Positions 53,729-61,411 of a stretch of 61,411 nucleotides of DNA are shown here, piece by piece (position 1 is the stretch's first letter; the number at the start of each line of letters is the position of its first letter). The stretch lies in assembly GCA_934193515.1 (NCBI GenBank), contig CAKPVJ010000011.1:1-61411 (forward strand). Direction: 5' to 3'. The stretch is from an uncultured Megasphaera sp. Lineage in GTDB: Bacteria; Bacillota; Negativicutes; Veillonellales; Megasphaeraceae. The notes beneath the pieces are model-generated. The model had not been told where the DNA came from. It worked only from the letters and a program-made list of their open reading frames with translations, and did no database searches. The position numbers and the translations under genes were made by a program.

Positions 53729-54586
53729 GTGATAGAGGAAATTGGCTACGGGAAAATTAACCTGGCATTGGCGATAACGGGAAAACGAGATGATGGGTAT
53801 CATAACATTGATACCGTATTCCAATCGATTGCACTGCATGATATTGTCCAGCTGGAAGAAGCAGAAGAGTGGCAGCTGACCTGTTCTGCACCAGAACTTG
53901 GCTGTGATGAGTCTAATTTGGCATATAAAGCATTTGCTGCGCTGCAGCCGCACAGCCAGGGGCGATACGCCCACGTACATATAGATAAGAATATCCCTAT
54001 TGCTGCCGGATTAGCCGGCGGCAGTACAGACTGTGCCGCTGTTCTTAGAGGCCTGAACCGGCTGTGGCAGCTGGGATTATCACAAGAGGCGCTGTGCCGA
54101 ATCGGTGCGGCATTAGGAGCCGATGTTCCGTTCTGCGTTTGCAGTGGCAGCCAGCGCGGCAGAGGAATTGGGGACCAACTGGAACAATTGCCGTCGCTTC
54201 CGGCATGGGAAGTGATTATTATCCATCCCCAGGTGCCCGTGTATACCGGTAAAGCGTATGGACTATTTGACCAGTCAGAACAAATTAAGCCGGTAGCCGT
54301 AGATCGCGTCGTGCGGGCTGTGCAGCAGCAAAATTTTGCTATGTTGACAGCGTCTATGGGCAATACATTTGAAGAACTGGTCATCCCGGATGTGCCGTTA
54401 ATTGAAACCTGCCGAACCCTTTTGCAGGCACAGGGACTGCGCCCTTTGATGGCTGGCAGCGGCCCGACGGTTTTTGCCCTTGTACCGCCGCAGGAAAATG
54501 GGCAGCAGTTATATGATAAAATACGGGATGCGGCAAGTACCCAACCCATGGATGTATATATAAGCAGACTTGTCAGGAGTGAATGA
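53729..54586 (+). CDS. ispE: 4-diphosphocytidyl-2-C-methyl-D-erythritol kinase
   Basis: A 285-residue GHMP kinase of the non-mevalonate isoprenoid pathway, phosphorylating CDP-methylerythritol. The start block GYGKINLALAITGKRDDGYH is the family N-terminus, the ATP loop is PIAAGLAGGSTDCAAVL, and the third motif is MAGSGPTVFALV. GTG 53729 is preferred because the family begins at IEEIGYGKINL; no ATG exists nearby. It overlaps the regulator region by a few bases and shares its transcript with the GntR gene. Confidence 0.93.
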   Translation: MIEEIGYGKINLALAITGKRDDGYHNIDTVFQSIALHDIVQLEEAEEWQLTCSAPELGCDESNLAYKAFAALQPHSQGRYAHVHIDKNIPIAAGLAGGSTDCAAVLRGLNRLWQLGLSQEALCRIGAALGADVPFCVCSGSQRGRGIGDQLEQLPSLPAWEVIIIHPQVPVYTGKAYGLFDQSEQIKPVAVDRVVRAVQQQNFAMLTASMGNTFEELVIPDVPLIETCRTLLQAQGLRPLMAGSGPTVFALVPPQENGQQLYDKIRDAASTQPMDVYISRLVRSE

Positions 54587-54593
54587 AGAACGT

Positions 54594-55331
54594 ATGAAAA
54601 ATAAGAAATATAAATTAGAACCTATTCAGCTGGATGCCTATAAGCCGCTGCGGGATGTTGTCAGTGAAGCGCTGCGGCAGGCTATCAAAGACGGCGTATT
54701 AAAACCGGGCGAACGGCTTATGGAAATTCAGCTGGCAGATGAATTAGGCGTGAGCCGCACGCCGATACGCGAAGCGATTCGCAAACTGGAATTGGAAGGC
54801 TTTGTGGTCATGGTGCCGCGGCGCGGTACCTATGTGGCCGATATATCCCTCAAGGATATTTCGCAGGTCTTTGAAATCCGCGGTGCCTTGGAAGAATTGG
54901 CGGCCGGCCTTGCAGCAGAACGAATTACGCCGGATGAATTAGAAAGTTTGGAACGCATTTTGGTGGAAATTAACGAATATATGGCCAATGATAAATTTGA
55001 CAAAATCGTTGACGCAGATGTCCGGTTTCATGATATTTTGTACCATGCCAGCCGAAATCAGCGTTTGGTTGATATTCTTCATAATTTGCGGGAACAGATG
55101 CTGCGTTTTCGTTCTATTTCCATGCATTATCCGGGACGCTTGGCGGCAACCTGGGAAGAACATCGTCAGATGGTAGAAAATATTGCCCAGCATAATAGTG
55201 CCATGGCTCGCAAAGTAGCCAAAAAACATATGGAAAATTCAGAAAAAACGCTGCTGAAAGGCATTCAAAAAGATGAGGAATCAGCACGTAAAATTCATGA
55301 ATTATTTCCGGACTACCATGCGAGTGAGTAA
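54594..55331 (+). CDS. GntR family regulator, FadR/FCD subgroup
   Basis: A 245-residue repressor or activator. The winged helix is at about 18-85 (DGVLKPGERLMEIQLADEL, VSRTPIREAIRKLE). The helical FCD domain from about 95 has metal-ligand type residues in DADVRFHDILYHAS and EHRQMVENIAQHN. FCD proteins usually respond to small carboxylates, and lactate is a common ligand in operons with lactate dehydrogenase. Immediate downstream genes are a small membrane peptide, LarA and the dehydrogenase, so lactate-related control is a good inference. ATG 54594 lies 14 bases after AGGAG. Confidence 0.88.
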   Translation: MKNKKYKLEPIQLDAYKPLRDVVSEALRQAIKDGVLKPGERLMEIQLADELGVSRTPIREAIRKLELEGFVVMVPRRGTYVADISLKDISQVFEIRGALEELAAGLAAERITPDELESLERILVEINEYMANDKFDKIVDADVRFHDILYHASRNQRLVDILHNLREQMLRFRSISMHYPGRLAATWEEHRQMVENIAQHNSAMARKVAKKHMENSEKTLLKGIQKDEESARKIHELFPDYHASE

Positions 55332-55354
55332 TTTGAAAAAGAAGGCGAATACGC

Positions 55355-55522
55355 ATGATATCTATTTCTCACTTCCTGGGACAGATTCGGCATAAAGCCA
55401 ATCATATGGATGATTTTGAAAATTTTTTATGCATTTTAACACTCGTATTATTTTCCATGTTGTTTATACGGGCACTGATTGCGCTGTATATGGGGCGTTG
55501 GAATTTATTTATTGACATTTAA
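55355..55522 (+). CDS. small membrane protein, 55 residues
   Basis: A 55-residue frame starting ATG 55355 with a weak GAAGG upstream. The first 22 residues are polar (HFLGQIRHKANHMDDFEN), and 25-46 form one membrane helix (LCILTLVLFSMLFIRALIAL). The ending is short and aromatic. It lies between the GntR gene (23 bases before) and larA (19 bases after), tightly packed in the operon, which supports a real gene. No family is recognised. Confidence 0.6.
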   Translation: MISISHFLGQIRHKANHMDDFENFLCILTLVLFSMLFIRALIALYMGRWNLFIDI

Positions 55523-55541
55523 AGCAGTTAGGAGCTAACGA

Positions 55542-56840
55542 ATGAAAACATTTTCTCTTCCTTGTGGAAAAGGTGTCCAGACAGTATCTCTGGATGAATC
55601 GCATGTATTATATGATTTACACGGCAATCAAGTAGAAACCGTACAGGATGAAGCGGCAGCAGTGCGTCAAGCGCTGCGTCACCCTATTGGCAGTGCGCCT
55701 CTTCGTGAGGTTATTCAAGCGACGGATACGGTTGCCATTGTGGTCAGCGATATTACACGTATTGTTCATACAGCGCAGATGCTGCCGGTCATTGTAGAAG
55801 AACTCAACGCCATAGGCGTCAAAGACGAACAAATTACCGTTATTACTGCTCAAGGGACGCACCGGGCACATACGCCGGAAGAAAATGCTGTTGTTTGCGG
55901 TGAAGAAATGGTTAAACGCCTTCGCATAGTCAATCATGACTGCCGTGACGAAGCCAATTTAGTCAAAGTCGGTACAACGACTTACGGCAATGATATTTTC
56001 TTGGACAGACGCGCCGTAGAAGCAGATAAAGTCATTTTAACAGGAGCTGTATCGTTCCACCCAATGGCTGGATTTGGCGGCGGCCGTAAGAGCGTGCTTC
56101 CTGGAATTGCCAGTTATGAAACTATTATGCGCAACCATGCTTTAGCGTTGACTGACGAAGTCGGCGGCGGCTGCAATCCTCTGTGTGAAACGAGTTTGTT
56201 GGAACATAATCCGCTGCACGACGACATGCGCCAGGCCGCAGCGCTGCTCAACCCGGCATTTCTTGTCAATACGGTGTTTACTGCCGACGGCGACTTATAT
56301 GAAGTAGTGGGCGGCCATTGGTATGAAGCATGGAAAAAAGGCTGTGAGGATTTACTGCGCATTGCCAGTGTAGCTATTCAAGAACAAGCCGACGTAACCA
56401 TTGGGTCTGCCGGCGGCTATCCTAAAGATATGAATCTTTATCAAAGCACCAAAGCGCATATGAACGCAGTGTTTGCTACTAAACCAGGCGGCATCATGAT
56501 TTTTACACTGGACTGCCCGGATATTAAAGAACCGGCTATTTTTACAGACTGGTTTTTCCGCAGTGATATGAATGCCTTTGAAAAAGACCTGCGTGCAGAC
56601 TTTTCTATTCCTGCTTTTGTTGCCTTTAAAACGCACTGCATCATTAATTCGATGAAGCAGGTGTATATCGTTACGCGTCCGGAAAACTTTGACATCATTC
56701 GGCAGAGCGGACAGATTCCGGCAGCTACATTGGAAGAAGCTTGGAACATGGCGAAGTCTGAATTAGCTAGTGCAGGAAACCATGATTATAAAGTTACGAT
56801 TATGAGTCATGCCGCAGCGACTTTCCCTGTATTAAAATAA
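55542..56840 (+). CDS. larA: LarA-type nickel-dependent lactate racemase
   Basis: A 432-residue protein of the DUF2088/LarA family. Metal and cofactor residues line up nearly number for number with LarA: His107 in GTHRAH, His173 and Lys183 in HPMAGFGGGRKSVLP, and His199 in RNHALAL. LarA interconverts D- and L-lactate with a tethered nickel-pincer cofactor made by LarB, LarC and LarE; none of these is in the window. Other 2-hydroxyacid racemases share the family, so lactate is inferred from neighbours. AGGAG precedes the ATG. Confidence 0.85.
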   Translation: MKTFSLPCGKGVQTVSLDESHVLYDLHGNQVETVQDEAAAVRQALRHPIGSAPLREVIQATDTVAIVVSDITRIVHTAQMLPVIVEELNAIGVKDEQITVITAQGTHRAHTPEENAVVCGEEMVKRLRIVNHDCRDEANLVKVGTTTYGNDIFLDRRAVEADKVILTGAVSFHPMAGFGGGRKSVLPGIASYETIMRNHALALTDEVGGGCNPLCETSLLEHNPLHDDMRQAAALLNPAFLVNTVFTADGDLYEVVGGHWYEAWKKGCEDLLRIASVAIQEQADVTIGSAGGYPKDMNLYQSTKAHMNAVFATKPGGIMIFTLDCPDIKEPAIFTDWFFRSDMNAFEKDLRADFSIPAFVAFKTHCIINSMKQVYIVTRPENFDIIRQSGQIPAATLEEAWNMAKSELASAGNHDYKVTIMSHAAATFPVLK

Positions 56841-56869
56841 AATTATTTCAATAATTAAAAGAAAGATGG

Positions 56870-56916
56870 AAAAGGGTAAAACGTATAATTCCTTTATTTA
56901 TACGTTTTACCCTTTT
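56870..56916 (+). terminator. terminator after larA
   Basis: Perfect 18-base stem 56870-56887 / 56899-56916. Confidence 0.85.
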
Positions 56917-57073
56917 GTTATATGCAAAAATATGAAAATAAAGCAGGAAAATGCAAAAATTTTTTTGTGTAGATAGGAAGACAAATATCCAGATTTGTAC
57001 TATAATAGTTACGTTGCAGCCAAAATGTTGCACTAGTGGAAACACAAGTTGCGAATAAGTAAGGAGAATTAGA

Positions 57074-58477
57074 ATGAAACCATATAATAAGGTAACAGAT
57101 GAAGTAATACAGGCATTAAAAGCAATCGTTGGCGATAAAAATGTAAAAACGGATGCCGATGTATTGGATGTATATAAATCCGATGAAAGTTTGGCCCCTT
57201 CGTTTTGGCATACACCGGAAGTTGTCGTATTGCCGGGCTGTACAGAAGAAGTCGCAGCTATTATGAAATTGGCCAATCAGTATCATGTACCTGTCACGCC
57301 GCGCAGTGCCGGCACGAGTGTCAGCTGCGGTGCAGTTCCTGCGTATGAAGGCATTGTTGTCTTGATGGAACGAATGAATAAAATTTTAGAATTAAATGAA
57401 GACGGTATGTATATGACTGTCGAAGCCGGCGTTCGTACCATTGATATTCAAAATTTGGCAAATTCTAAAGGCCTGATGTATGCCGGAGATCCATGCAGTT
57501 CTGACAGCTGTCTGATCGGCGGCAACTTGGCAACCAATGCCGGCGGCAATAAAGCCGTTCGCTATGGCACGACCCGTCATCAAGTATATTCGATTGAAGC
57601 AGTACTGCCTAATGGCAAAATTGCACATTTGGGAGCTACGTTGAAAAAATGTTCTACAGGCTTTTGTTTGGACCAGCTGATTATTGGTTCGGAAGGCACA
57701 TTAGGGATTATTACCAAAGCCACACTGAAATTAGTACCGCTTTGCCCATATCGTCTGGATGTATTAGCTGTCTTTACTGATTTAGCAAAAGCGACGGCTT
57801 TAGTCCCTAAATTAGTCAAAGCAGGTCTCAATCCGACTTCTGTTGAATTTATGGATAATAATTTTGTCCGCAGTGCCAGCGACTATAGTGAACTGCGCTT
57901 GCCGCATTATGAAGACGGCTGTTATGATATTATTTCCATTGAAACATTCAATGAAAGTGAATTAGATGATAAAATGGAAAAACTGGCAGCTATTTGTGAA
58001 GAATGCGGAGCCACAGACGTTGTAGAAGCCGATGATCGCGTTTGGAAAGTCCGCCGCAATTGTTTGGAAAGTACTCGTGTCTTTTCCAAAGTGGCTACAT
58101 CAGAAGATTTGGTAGTGCCTGTAACGAAAATTGCCGATTGCATCCAAACGTTGGTTGCAGAAAGCAAAAAATACGATTTCCGTGTATTTTGTCTGGCTCA
58201 TGCCGGTGATGGCAATCTGCATTTCCAGATTTTGAAATGTGACATGAGTGATGAAGACTGGGTTAACCAATTAAAAGAATTCCGTGCTACAGCCTATAAA
58301 TACGTATATGGGTTGGGCGGCCGTCTTTCCGGTGAACACGGTATCGGTCTCAAACGATTGGCTTATATGGAAAAATACACAGATCCTGTAGAATTGGAAT
58401 TGATGAAAACGATTAAAAAAGCTGTCGATCCCAACTGGATTTTGAATCCTGGGAAAGTAATTGACTTTGAAAAATAA
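57074..58477 (+). CDS. FAD-dependent D-lactate dehydrogenase / glycolate oxidase (GlcD family)
   Basis: A 467-residue FAD-linked oxidoreductase. The PCMH-type FAD domain has PRSAGTSVSCGAVPAYEG and GGNLATNAGGNKAVRYG; the C-terminal cap carries the substrate and metal-binding HAGDGNLHFQI and GEHGIGLKR. It oxidises a 2-hydroxyacid, most likely D-lactate here given the racemase gene just upstream. In Megasphaera and other anaerobes such enzymes pass electrons to electron-transfer flavoprotein; no etf genes are seen here. TATAAT at 57001-57006 may be its own promoter. A strong terminator follows. Confidence 0.85.
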   Translation: MKPYNKVTDEVIQALKAIVGDKNVKTDADVLDVYKSDESLAPSFWHTPEVVVLPGCTEEVAAIMKLANQYHVPVTPRSAGTSVSCGAVPAYEGIVVLMERMNKILELNEDGMYMTVEAGVRTIDIQNLANSKGLMYAGDPCSSDSCLIGGNLATNAGGNKAVRYGTTRHQVYSIEAVLPNGKIAHLGATLKKCSTGFCLDQLIIGSEGTLGIITKATLKLVPLCPYRLDVLAVFTDLAKATALVPKLVKAGLNPTSVEFMDNNFVRSASDYSELRLPHYEDGCYDIISIETFNESELDDKMEKLAAICEECGATDVVEADDRVWKVRRNCLESTRVFSKVATSEDLVVPVTKIADCIQTLVAESKKYDFRVFCLAHAGDGNLHFQILKCDMSDEDWVNQLKEFRATAYKYVYGLGGRLSGEHGIGLKRLAYMEKYTDPVELELMKTIKKAVDPNWILNPGKVIDFEK

Positions 58478-58491
58478 TACGCCGATTTATT

Positions 58492-58532
58492 AAAAAACGA
58501 CATGATGCCTCTGGGTATCGTGTCGTTTTTTT
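58492..58532 (+). terminator. terminator after the dehydrogenase gene
   Basis: 15-base arms with one wobble pair, A-rich left side, T run. Confidence 0.8.
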
Positions 58533-58596
58533 GATAAAATTTAAGAAAGCAGGAATCATGGTACAAACCATGCACTATATACATCAGGAGCATATC

Positions 58597-58692
58597 ATGA
58601 AAAAACTATTGAAACTATTGGCGGGGATAGGAATTACCATGGGAATCCTATATTACATAGCCGTACTCATACTGGTTGGAGGAATCCGCTAG
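58597..58692 (+). CDS. membrane peptide, 31 residues
   Basis: A 31-residue frame MKKLLKLLAG onward to GGIR with a strong CAGGAG six bases upstream. The N-terminus is basic (KK-K), then one hydrophobic helix about residues 7-28 (ITMGILYYIAVLILVGG), and it ends in a lone Arg. This is the look of small bacterial membrane peptides or type I toxin peptides; I see no antitoxin-like antisense RNA. It lies after the dehydrogenase terminator and before rpsD on the other strand. The family is not recognised. Confidence 0.5.
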   Translation: MKKLLKLLAGIGITMGILYYIAVLILVGGIR

Positions 58693-58729
58693 TCAGCCGG
58701 CTGCAGTGCAAGGCAGCCGTAAGAGCAAA

Positions 58730-58752
58730 AAAAAGACGTCCAGCAAGTGGAC
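58730..58752 (-). terminator. terminator of rpsD
   Basis: On the minus strand GTCCA (58748-58752) and TGGAC (58738-58742) flank a 5-base loop, followed by GTC and eight T. Confidence 0.5.
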
Positions 58753-58814
58753 AAATCCCATTCTTGCGAAACGGATTTGAACACTTGCGAACGCTCTTTA
58801 AAAAATTTCGGATA

Positions 58815-59402
58815 TTATTTGGAGTACAATTCGACGATAAGTGTTTCGTTGATTTCTACTGGAATTTCATCACGTTCCGGCATACGTGTCAGTGTGCCTT
58901 CAAAGCCGTCGAAATTCTTTTCGATATACGGAACATCAAATGTTTTCAATTCCTGGAAGGATTTTTTGTACATTTCGTTGGAACGGGAAGCTTCTTTCAA
59001 AGCGATAACGGAACCAACTTTTACGTGTGCAGACGGAATGTCGCAACGTTTGCCATTAACTAAGATGTGGCCATGGTTGACCATCTGACGAGCCTGGCGA
59101 ATGGAGCTTGCAAAACCGATACGGTATACCAAGTTATCCAAGCGGCATTCCAACAATTTTAACATGTTCTGACCAGTTACGCCGTCCATCTTTTTGGCTT
59201 TATCATAATAACGGACAAACTGACGTTCGAGCAAGTTGTAGTATGCGCGAAGTTTCTGTTTTTCCAATAACTGTGTGCCATATTCAGACATTTTCTTCTG
59301 ACGTTGTTCTTTTTTCACACGTTTTAATGCCTTAGGATGTCCGTACACATTGAGTCCGAACCGGCGACATTCCTTAAAACGTGCTTCTCTCCTCGTTGCC
59401 AT
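58815..59402 (-). CDS. rpsD: 30S ribosomal protein S4
   Basis: A 195-residue primary 16S rRNA-binding protein. The S4 domain has ECRLDNLVYRIGFASSIRQARQMVNHGHILVNG. The N-terminus carries only one of the zinc-type Cys positions (ECRRF), so it is the zinc-free form. Here it stands alone with its own promoter, whereas many bacteria keep rpsD beside rpsM-rpsK-rpoA-rplQ. S4 often represses its own synthesis, but no clear leader structure was proven. AGGTG precedes the ATG. Confidence 0.96.
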   Translation of the reverse strand: MATRREARFKECRRFGLNVYGHPKALKRVKKEQRQKKMSEYGTQLLEKQKLRAYYNLLERQFVRYYDKAKKMDGVTGQNMLKLLECRLDNLVYRIGFASSIRQARQMVNHGHILVNGKRCDIPSAHVKVGSVIALKEASRSNEMYKKSFQELKTFDVPYIEKNFDGFEGTLTRMPERDEIPVEINETLIVELYSK

Positions 59403-59450
59403 TGATACATCACCTCATATAATAAATTTTTAAATACATGCAACATCAAA

Positions 59451-59479
59451 ATATTATCATCATTTGGAGAGATTGTCAA
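59451..59479 (-). promoter_or_regulatory. rpsD promoter
   Basis: On the minus strand TTGACA (59474-59479) and TAATAT (59451-59456) with 17-base spacer, about 50 bases ahead of the start. Confidence 0.75.
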
Positions 59480-59485
59480 TGTTTA

Positions 59486-59515
59486 TTGTAGAAAGAACCG
59501 ATTGTAGTGTATAAT
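59486..59515 (+). promoter_or_regulatory. galM promoter
   Basis: TTGTAG (59486-59491) and TATAAT (59510-59515) with 18-base spacer; divergent from rpsD, whose -35 box lies seven bases away. Confidence 0.6.
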
Positions 59516-59553
59516 AGGGGGTAACAAATACTATCATACAGAGGAGTTAGCTT

Positions 59554-60633
59554 ATGAGCAATATAACCGTAAAACCGTTTGGCAGTCTGCCTGACGGACG
59601 AAAGGTACAGTTGTACACGTTGACCAACAGCAAAGGCACGTCCCTTTCTATTTGTACATACGGCGGGCATGTGCAATCGTTGAAAAAGAAGGATGCACAC
59701 GGACATCTCGTAGATGTTGTGCTGGGATATGATGATGCAGCTGTGTATGTTCAGGATACTAAATTTATCGGCGCCCTGATTGGCCGCTGCGGCAACCGCA
59801 TTGCCCGAGGACAGCTGCATATCAATGGCCAAGAGTATCAGCTCGAATGCAATAACGGCCGCAATCACCTGCATGGCGGCACATGGACCGGGTTTCACAA
59901 AAAACTTTGGCAGGCAGAAGCAACGGCTGACGGATTGAAACTTACGTATACGAGTCCGGATGGAGAAGGAAACTATCCAGGAACGCTGCAGGTCACGGTT
60001 TGGTACGACTTGAGTGATGAAGATGCGTTTTCTATTCGCTATGAAGCCGTATCTGATGCGGATACGATTTGCAATTTGACCAACCATACGTATTTTAATC
60101 TCGATGGCTATGACAGCGGCGATGTACTGCAGCAGCGCATACAGCTGTTTGCCGATGCATTTACGGAAAGCGACGAAGAATCGCTGCCCAATGGCACTAT
60201 TCTTGATGTTGCAGGTACGCCGATGGACCTGCGTACATTACAGCCGATAGGAGCGCATATTGACGATGCGTATGCCCAGCTGCAGTGGGCTGGCGGCTAT
60301 GACCATAATTGGATTATCCGAAAAGATAAAACGCAGGCTATCGTATCGCACGGCATGACACTGTATCCGATGGCGTATGCTGTTGGCAACTTGACAGGGA
60401 TTACGTTAAAGGCCTATACGACGCAGCCAGGCGTACAATTTTATTCAGGAAATCATTTGGATGGAAAAGAAACAGGCAAGGGCAAGACAAGGTTTGCCAA
60501 ACGAACGGGATTTTGCTTGGAAGCCCAGTATTATCCTAATGCGTTAGCCCATCCCAATTTCCCGCAGCCTATATTAAAAAAAGGGGACGTGTGGAAAGCC
60601 GAAACGATATATATGTTGGGCACGGAAGACTAA
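59554..60633 (+). CDS. galM: aldose 1-epimerase (mutarotase)
   Basis: A 359-residue enzyme that interconverts alpha and beta anomers of galactose and glucose. Family blocks are IGRCGNRIARGQ, GRNHLHGGTWTGFHKKLW, NLTNHTYFNLDG (catalytic His) and GGYDHNWII, and the final catalytic Glu is in FCLEAQYYPNALAHPNFPQP. Length is usual. AGGAG lies upstream. No gal operon surrounds it, so it serves general sugar metabolism. Confidence 0.95.
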   Translation: MSNITVKPFGSLPDGRKVQLYTLTNSKGTSLSICTYGGHVQSLKKKDAHGHLVDVVLGYDDAAVYVQDTKFIGALIGRCGNRIARGQLHINGQEYQLECNNGRNHLHGGTWTGFHKKLWQAEATADGLKLTYTSPDGEGNYPGTLQVTVWYDLSDEDAFSIRYEAVSDADTICNLTNHTYFNLDGYDSGDVLQQRIQLFADAFTESDEESLPNGTILDVAGTPMDLRTLQPIGAHIDDAYAQLQWAGGYDHNWIIRKDKTQAIVSHGMTLYPMAYAVGNLTGITLKAYTTQPGVQFYSGNHLDGKETGKGKTRFAKRTGFCLEAQYYPNALAHPNFPQPILKKGDVWKAETIYMLGTED

Positions 60634-60634
60634 A

Positions 60635-60685
60635 AAAACAGGGACTAGAGAACTGATATAAATCAAATTCTCTAGCCCCTGTTTT
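60635..60685. terminator. bidirectional terminator
   Basis: 18-base arms 60635-60652 / 60668-60685 with one mismatch, between convergent galM and the 60724 gene. Confidence 0.85.
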
Positions 60686-60723
60686 ACATATCTTTATATA
60701 TAAGCAGGTATCACAATTTTGCT

Positions 60724-61275
60724 TTAGTTCGGTCGTGCATTGATTTCGATAGTTGTATCGGTGATGACCAGTGTATCCGGATTATTTCCCTGAATAATTT
60801 GGAAGATTTCTGCCGGTACATAGGCTGTATTATTGACTAATACCGGCGGGGCTCCAAACGAAGTGGGGGCTGTCATGCCGGTTGCACCGGGAATAGTCGT
60901 TACGGCGTTGGAAAAATCTACACCTAGATATTGCGTTGTTTTCATAGAAGGGCCGACAATCGTTACGGCATGTTCCTTGGCATCCCAGGTTGTCGTAAAT
61001 CCCAGCGCATTACTGACTGCACGCGCTGGTACGAGCAGACAACCGTTCAGCTGTAAAGGCTGTATATCCAGCTTTTTGCCATTGGCAATCAGCGCTTTGG
61101 ATACGGCATAGGAAGAACTGTCCGTTATTACGTAATTTGGCATGTCGTGGCGGATTGTTTGCTGTATGGGCAATGGTTGTTCTTGTGTTGCTGATGCAGC
61201 AAAAGATGTCACGGTTAAGGCAGCAGTGGATATGCTTAACGCTGCGATGGCAAGGATATGAGAGAATTTTTTCAT
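60724..61275 (-). CDS. copper amine oxidase N-terminal-like domain protein, exported
   Basis: A 183-residue exported protein (signal cut after SFA-A near residue 27). The mature part is one copper amine oxidase N-terminal/stalk domain: QLNGCLLVPARAVSNALGF, WDAKEHAVTIVG, and a second half beginning PPVLVNNTAYVPAEIF. Despite the name it has no oxidase domain; in Firmicutes this domain occurs in envelope proteins, often as a wall-associated or binding module. AGGAGGT precedes the ATG. Function unknown. It is the last complete gene. Confidence 0.85.
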   Translation of the reverse strand: MKKFSHILAIAALSISTAALTVTSFAASATQEQPLPIQQTIRHDMPNYVITDSSSYAVSKALIANGKKLDIQPLQLNGCLLVPARAVSNALGFTTTWDAKEHAVTIVGPSMKTTQYLGVDFSNAVTTIPGATGMTAPTSFGAPPVLVNNTAYVPAEIFQIIQGNNPDTLVITDTTIEINARPN

Positions 61276-61343
61276 GATATATGACCTCCTTCAATGGTAT
61301 ATACAGTATAGCAGGAAAAAGAGAAAGTAAATAAGATGAATTG

Positions 61344-61411
61344 TCAAGTCAAATGCAACGTTTTTGAAAAATAGACCTCATAGGGTGTTTTATAGCCAAG
61401 ACATTTTCTAG
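61344..61411 (-). CDS. IS30-family transposase, C-terminal fragment cut by the window edge
   Basis: The last 21 residues of a minus-strand frame, RKCLGYKTPYEVYF then SKTLHLT and a stop at 61344-61346. The 'cLgykTPyEvf' ending is typical of IS30 transposases after their DDE domain. The bases after the stop (TTGACTTGACAATTCA-like) resemble an IS30 terminal repeat. The rest of the element lies outside the window, so copy integrity is unknown. Confidence 0.75.
   Translation of the reverse strand, partial: RKCLGYKTPYEVYFSKTLHLT

Overview
The window reads as chromosome of an anaerobic, diderm Firmicute of the class Negativicutes, order Veillonellales, most like Megasphaera. This placement is inferred from gene content and not from a database search. 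Low/mid-GC Firmicute operons (divIC, yabR-like S1, tilS, hpt, ftsH, coaX, greA, lysS; ecfA1-ecfA2-ecfT-truA) sit beside outer-membrane genes (an LptD/OstA-like protein and several exported envelope proteins). There is also a lactate-utilisation set: lactate permease, LarA-type racemase, and a flavin D-lactate dehydrogenase. No spoIIE lies between the S1 gene and tilS, where spore formers usually carry it; a Ppx/GppA phosphatase is there instead, which fits a non-sporulating lineage.

Layout. 0.2-11.1 kb: housekeeping (cell division, exopolyphosphatase, tRNA modification, purine salvage, FtsH protease, biotin, CoA, dihydrouridine, GreA, lysyl-tRNA synthetase). 11.2-15.5 kb: exported BamE-like protein behind an unusual leader, an orphan BrxF-like P-loop ATPase, undecaprenyl-diphosphate phosphatase, an unknown helical protein and a DUF805 membrane protein. 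15.6-20.1 kb: ECF transporter module with truA, then an SLAC1/TDT channel. 20.2-21.9 kb: tRNA-Ser(GCU) and an AT-rich pair of exported genes, the second broken by an in-frame stop. 22.1-29.1 kb: three-subunit molybdenum hydroxylase, cation efflux protein, HAD phosphatase, Bcr/CflA exporter. 29.4-36.8 kb: M20 amidohydrolase with corrinoid adenosyltransferase; then CCA-adding enzyme, PASTA transpeptidase, FolD and cyclopropane synthase. 37-41.6 kb: exported proteins, rubrerythrin and the LptD-like protein.

41.7-48.5 kb is a complete phosphate regulon (phoP-phoR-pstSCAB-phoU), with phased TTTACA repeats ahead of both phoP and pstS. 48.6-50.1 kb holds three small conserved genes. 50.4-58.5 kb carries lactate permease, a YitT protein, ispE, a GntR/FCD regulator, a 55-residue membrane peptide, LarA and a GlcD-type dehydrogenase. 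I infer that lactate enters by the permease, LarA interconverts its L and D forms, and the flavoenzyme oxidises D-lactate under the GntR protein. The last 3 kb has a 31-residue membrane peptide, rpsD standing alone, galM and a copper-amine-oxidase-type stalk protein. The right edge cuts into the 3' end of an IS30-type transposase.

Most transcription units end in strong hairpin terminators. A family of related palindromes (two subtypes, five copies) occupies gene ends across the window. The observations most worth a second look are the orphan BrxF-like ATPase, this palindrome family, the promoter-palindrome-terminator leader at 11.3 kb, the peptide inside the lactate cluster, and the operator-like repeat at the rubrerythrin promoter.
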